This document shows, one piece after another, positions 6,734 to 8,845 of a DNA stretch of 8,845 bases. The stretch is from positions 3,480-12,324 of the forward strand of contig NVVP01000002.1 in assembly GCA_002402245.1 (NCBI GenBank), read 5' to 3'. Each line of letters begins with the position of its first letter. Position 1 is the first letter of the stretch. The position numbers were made by a program, and so were the translations under genes. Below the pieces are notes generated by a model. That model searched no databases. It had not been told where the DNA came from and saw only the letters and a program-made list of their open reading frames with translations. The DNA comes from Gammaproteobacteria bacterium. GTDB taxonomy: Bacteria; Pseudomonadota; Gammaproteobacteria; Nitrosococcales; Methylophagaceae.

Positions 6734-6888
6734 GCAAAGAGAAAATACGTTTCATCTATTATGTCGCGTGTTAGACACGATAAGCTATTCTCTCAATGAT
6801 ATAGTCATGGTAATTGTACTATCTAAATTAATAGATGAAATTCACTCTATTATCACGCTAGATAACCTGTTTTTGGGGCAAACGTAAT
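6734..6888. other. Non-coding gap between cheA and motC
   Basis: This is the only sizeable gap in the window: 155 AT-rich bases with no convincing reading frame. It holds a 12-bp inverted repeat (6750-6761 and 6829-6840). Inside that is a small hairpin, CGTGT-TAG-ACACG (6767-6779). Nearer motC is a TATTAT (6848-6853) that could be a -10 element, but no good -35 stands at the right distance. A GGGG at 6875-6878, 10 bases before motC, may serve as its ribosome site. In several related clusters, Pseudomonas for example, cheB lies at this place. I see no remnant of it. Confidence 0.6.
6750..6840. repeat. Perfect 12-bp inverted repeat with 67-base spacer
   Basis: TTTCATCTATTA at 6750-6761 is the exact reverse complement of TAATAGATGAAA at 6829-6840. 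Pairing stops on both sides of the 12 bases. The arms could form a long-range RNA stem in the motC leader or a pair of binding sites. No target-site duplication is visible at the outer edges and there is no run of T after the stem, so it does not look like an insertion or a simple terminator. Confidence 0.7.
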
Positions 6889-7629
6889 ATGGATGTGCTC
6901 AGTTTTCTAGGCCTCATTCTTGGATTTGGCGCCATTCTTGGCGGCCAATACCTAGAAGGTGGCCATCTTAGTTCAATAATGAATTCTGTTGCGCTATTTA
7001 TCGTTTTAGGCGGTACATTAGGCGCTGCTATGCTACAAACCCCTTTAGACACCTTTATTCGCTCGCTAAAGATGCTCAAGTGGGTATTTTTCCCACCAAA
7101 ACAATCACCAGAAGAATTGCTTGATAAAATTTTAGAATGGAATCAGATAGCCCGACGAGAAGGTTTATTCAAATTAGAAGCCTCCGCATCTACTGAAGAT
7201 GATATTTTCATTCAAAAAGGCTTACAACTTATTTCTGATGGTGCCACGCCTGAAATGATTCGAGAAATTTTAGAAAATGATCTTGATCTACAAGAAGAAA
7301 GAGATATTCAAGCCTCTAAAGTATATGAAGCGATGGGTGGCTACTCACCCACTATTGGTATTATTGGTGCCGTATTAGGCTTAATTCACGTGATGGGGAA
7401 TTTAGCTGATCCATCAACACTCGGTGCGGGTATAGCCGTTGCCTTTATCGCCACAATCTATGGTGTCGCCTTTGCTAACTTAGTATTTTTACCTATTGGT
7501 AATAAACTTAAAGCCATTATCCACCGTCAAAGCTTATTATATTCTATGTTAATAGAAGGCATGATAAATGTCGCTGACGGTGAAAACCCGCGTATCATCG
7601 AAAGCCGATTACAAGCCTACTTAGGTTAA
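6889..7629 (+). CDS. motC: Flagellar motor stator protein MotC (MotA family)
   Basis: MotC is a MotA/PomA-type stator subunit. It forms the pentameric ring that conducts ions with MotD and pushes on FliG. The protein is 246 residues. Four membrane segments are expected at about 1-20, 32-50, 153-173 and 180-202, with a large cytoplasmic loop between the second and third. The loop carries R89 and E97 in ARREGLFKLE, equal to E. coli MotA R90 and E98, which contact FliG. The channel prolines are P154 (GGYSPTIGIIGAVLGLI) and P202, matching E. coli P173 and P222. The name MotC rather than MotA/PomA rests on the neighbourhood (after cheA, before motD and parC) as in Pseudomonas; a second stator set elsewhere in the genome is likely but not visible here. 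The stop is 6 bases before motD. Confidence 0.93.
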   Translation: MDVLSFLGLILGFGAILGGQYLEGGHLSSIMNSVALFIVLGGTLGAAMLQTPLDTFIRSLKMLKWVFFPPKQSPEELLDKILEWNQIARREGLFKLEASASTEDDIFIQKGLQLISDGATPEMIREILENDLDLQEERDIQASKVYEAMGGYSPTIGIIGAVLGLIHVMGNLADPSTLGAGIAVAFIATIYGVAFANLVFLPIGNKLKAIIHRQSLLYSMLIEGMINVADGENPRIIESRLQAYLG

Positions 7630-7635
7630 TGACCT

Positions 7636-8571
7636 ATGGCACGCAGAAAAAGAGTTGAAGAACATATAAACCATGACCGCTGGCTCATTTCTTATGCTGA
7701 TTTCATCACCCTATTATTCGCTTTTTTTGTGGTAATGTACTCTATTTCATCAGTGAATGAAGGCAAGTATCGCGTATTATCCGATACCCTAGAATCTGTC
7801 TTTTCTAACCCTAAAAAAAGTCTTGATCCCATTCAAATTGGTGAAATAAGTCGCAGCCCTAATAATGATGATGAGGATACCCTTACCCCATCACAGGGTG
7901 AAGCGATTTACATAATCCCTCCTCCGACGGCTACGGTTGAAGTCGAGGTTTATACTCCACCCAAGGTAGATCAAGAAACCATTGATACCATTAACAATAT
8001 ATCAAAACAACTCAATGATACATTTGAACAAATGATCAGTGACGGCGATGTATCAATAAAACAAGGTGAAGATTGGCTCGAGTTAGAAATGAAATCTAAT
8101 GTACTTTTTTATAGTGGTGAGGCTCGGCTAGGAAAAGAAGCGGTGCCCATTATCGGTAAAGTAGCCAAAATTTTATCTAATTCCGGCAACCCCATCCAAG
8201 TTGAAGGCTTTACTGATAATAACCCGATCAATACACCTCGCTTCCCCTCTAATTGGGAATTATCAGCTGCAAGGGCTGCCAGCGTAGTCCATTTATTAGA
8301 ACGATACGGACTTACCCCTAACCGCATGTCAGCAATTGGTTACGGTGAATTCCAACCTATTGCTGACAATAGTACAATAGAGGGCCAACAACAAAATCGA
8401 CGTGTGGTATTAGTCGTATTAGGTAATAAACACAGTCGCCGATCTTTAGACCGTTCAGCTCAAACCTCAACTATTTCAACCCAAAACCAACAGGATACTC
8501 GCTTGCAAACAGTCCCTTCAACGTCTATTACACCTAGTCCAACAGAGTCACAAGTGAGAACAACGCCATGA
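7636..8571 (+). CDS. motD: Flagellar motor stator protein MotD (MotB family)
   Basis: MotD is the MotB-type partner that anchors the stator to peptidoglycan. The protein is 311 residues. A short basic cytoplasmic tail (MARRKR) leads into one membrane helix at about 18-39 (SYADFITLLFAFFVVMYSISS). Within it, D22 is the ion-binding aspartate equal to E. coli MotB D32. A variable periplasmic linker with acidic and Pro-rich stretches spans about 60-115. An OmpA-like peptidoglycan-binding domain covers about 138-262. It shows D194 in EGFTDNNPI, NWELSAARA at 207-214 with R213, GYGEFQP at 235-241 and NRRV at 254-257. A Gln/Ser/Thr-rich tail of about 48 residues follows. AGGT at 7623-7626 stands 9 bases before the ATG. 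The stop overlaps the parC start as ATGA. From sequence alone I cannot tell whether it uses protons or sodium. Confidence 0.93.
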   Translation: MARRKRVEEHINHDRWLISYADFITLLFAFFVVMYSISSVNEGKYRVLSDTLESVFSNPKKSLDPIQIGEISRSPNNDDEDTLTPSQGEAIYIIPPPTATVEVEVYTPPKVDQETIDTINNISKQLNDTFEQMISDGDVSIKQGEDWLELEMKSNVLFYSGEARLGKEAVPIIGKVAKILSNSGNPIQVEGFTDNNPINTPRFPSNWELSAARAASVVHLLERYGLTPNRMSAIGYGEFQPIADNSTIEGQQQNRRVVLVVLGNKHSRRSLDRSAQTSTISTQNQQDTRLQTVPSTSITPSPTESQVRTTP

Positions 8572-8845
8572 CCATTTTTGCGGTTGCCAATCAAAAAGGC
8601 GGCGTTGGAAAAACAACCACCGTTGTCAGCCTAGCCAGTTTATTTGCTAAACAAGGTCAAGCTACCCTTATCTTAGATATGGATCCTCACGGTTCACTTA
8701 CAACCTACTTTGGCCATGATCCTGATACTATAGAAAATAGTATTTATACCTTATTTCAGAAAATGGACAGTAGTCCTAATAGTGCTATTTTCAATGCATT
8801 GATAAAAACCGACTGTGAAAATGTCTATTTATTACCCGCCTCAAC
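8568..8845 (+). CDS. parC: ParA/MinD-family ATPase of the ParC type (3' end outside window)
   Basis: The first 92 codons of a ParA-like ATPase are seen. It starts at ATG 8568 and shares ATGA with the motD stop, so translation is probably coupled. The deviant Walker A is QKGGVGKTTT at 9-18, with signature K10 and K15. LDMDPHGSLTTYFG at 36-49 carries the switch aspartate D39. The HG in DMDPHGS, in place of the more common QG of plasmid ParA, and the following YFGHDPD match the family found between motD and a cheW-like gene in Pseudomonas. The Vibrio member of that family is ParC, which brings chemoreceptor arrays to the flagellated pole together with ParP. The assignment as ParC rather than a chromosome-partition ParA rests on this context. 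The remaining two thirds of the protein lie outside the window. Confidence 0.85.
   Translation, partial: MTIFAVANQKGGVGKTTTVVSLASLFAKQGQATLILDMDPHGSLTTYFGHDPDTIENSIYTLFQKMDSSPNSAIFNALIKTDCENVYLLPAS

Noticed and set aside
6767..6779. Hairpin CGTGT-TAG-ACACG as a rho-independent terminator after cheA
   Set aside because: The stem is only 5 bp and no run of T follows it.
6757..6783. Sigma-28-like CACGATAA (6776-6783) as a promoter for motC
   Set aside because: The -10 part matches 6 of 8, but the position 15 bases upstream is TATT instead of TAAA.
6750..6840. The inverted repeat as a small mobile element (MITE)
   Set aside because: No target-site duplication is visible at the outer edges and the arms are only 12 bp; without other genomic copies this cannot be supported.
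6850..6875. TTATC-ACGCTA-GATAA hairpin followed by TTTTT as a terminator before motC
   Set aside because: The stem is short and AT-rich, and the T run is separated from it and directly abuts the motC ribosome site.
1..8845. A new defence system, CRISPR array, prophage or insertion sequence
   Set aside because: All coding space is filled by recognisable flagellar and chemotaxis genes; no regularly spaced repeats, transposase, tRNA or att-like sites were seen.

Overview
The window is a contiguous piece of a flagellar and chemotaxis gene cluster. Every gene is on the + strand. It comes from a bacterium that is most probably a polarly flagellated gammaproteobacterium with modest G+C. Three things point there: the order flhA-flhF-flhG-fliA-cheY-cheZ-cheA-motC-motD-parC, the presence of CheZ, and protein sequences close to the Pseudomonas/Vibrio type. 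No species can be named from the sequence.

Layout. Positions 1-792 hold the C-terminal part of FlhA, the export-gate protein of the flagellar type III secretion apparatus, cut by the window's left edge. Positions 810-2886 hold FlhF and FlhG, the GTPase/ATPase pair that sets flagellar place and number; their genes overlap by 8 bases. Positions 2889-3617 encode the flagellar sigma factor FliA (sigma-28). Positions 3637-6733 encode CheY, CheZ and CheA, the signalling core of chemotaxis. A 155-base non-coding gap (6734-6888) follows, with a perfect 12-bp inverted repeat. Positions 6889-8571 encode the stator pair MotC/MotD. From 8568 to the right edge lies the start of a ParA/MinD-family ATPase of the ParC type, which positions chemotaxis arrays at the pole.

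How the genes work together. FlhF recruits flagellar assembly to the pole and FlhG limits the number. FlhA exports the rod, hook and filament parts. FliA turns on late genes. CheA phosphorylates CheY, CheY-P changes motor rotation, and CheZ removes the phosphate. MotC/MotD supply torque. ParC would place the chemoreceptor array at the same pole. Spacing from flhA to cheA is tight (overlaps or gaps of at most 19 bases), as is motC-motD-parC, so there are probably one or two operons split at the 6734-6888 gap.

This is mostly a well-known type of locus. The points that deserve a second look are: a duplicated acidic helix-like motif in the CheA linker that resembles the CheY-binding tail of CheZ and sits where a folded P2 domain would be expected; the absence of cheB between cheA and motC; the inverted repeat in that same gap; a TTG start for cheY; and two weak sigma-28-like sites inside coding sequence. 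I did not find a clearly new system.
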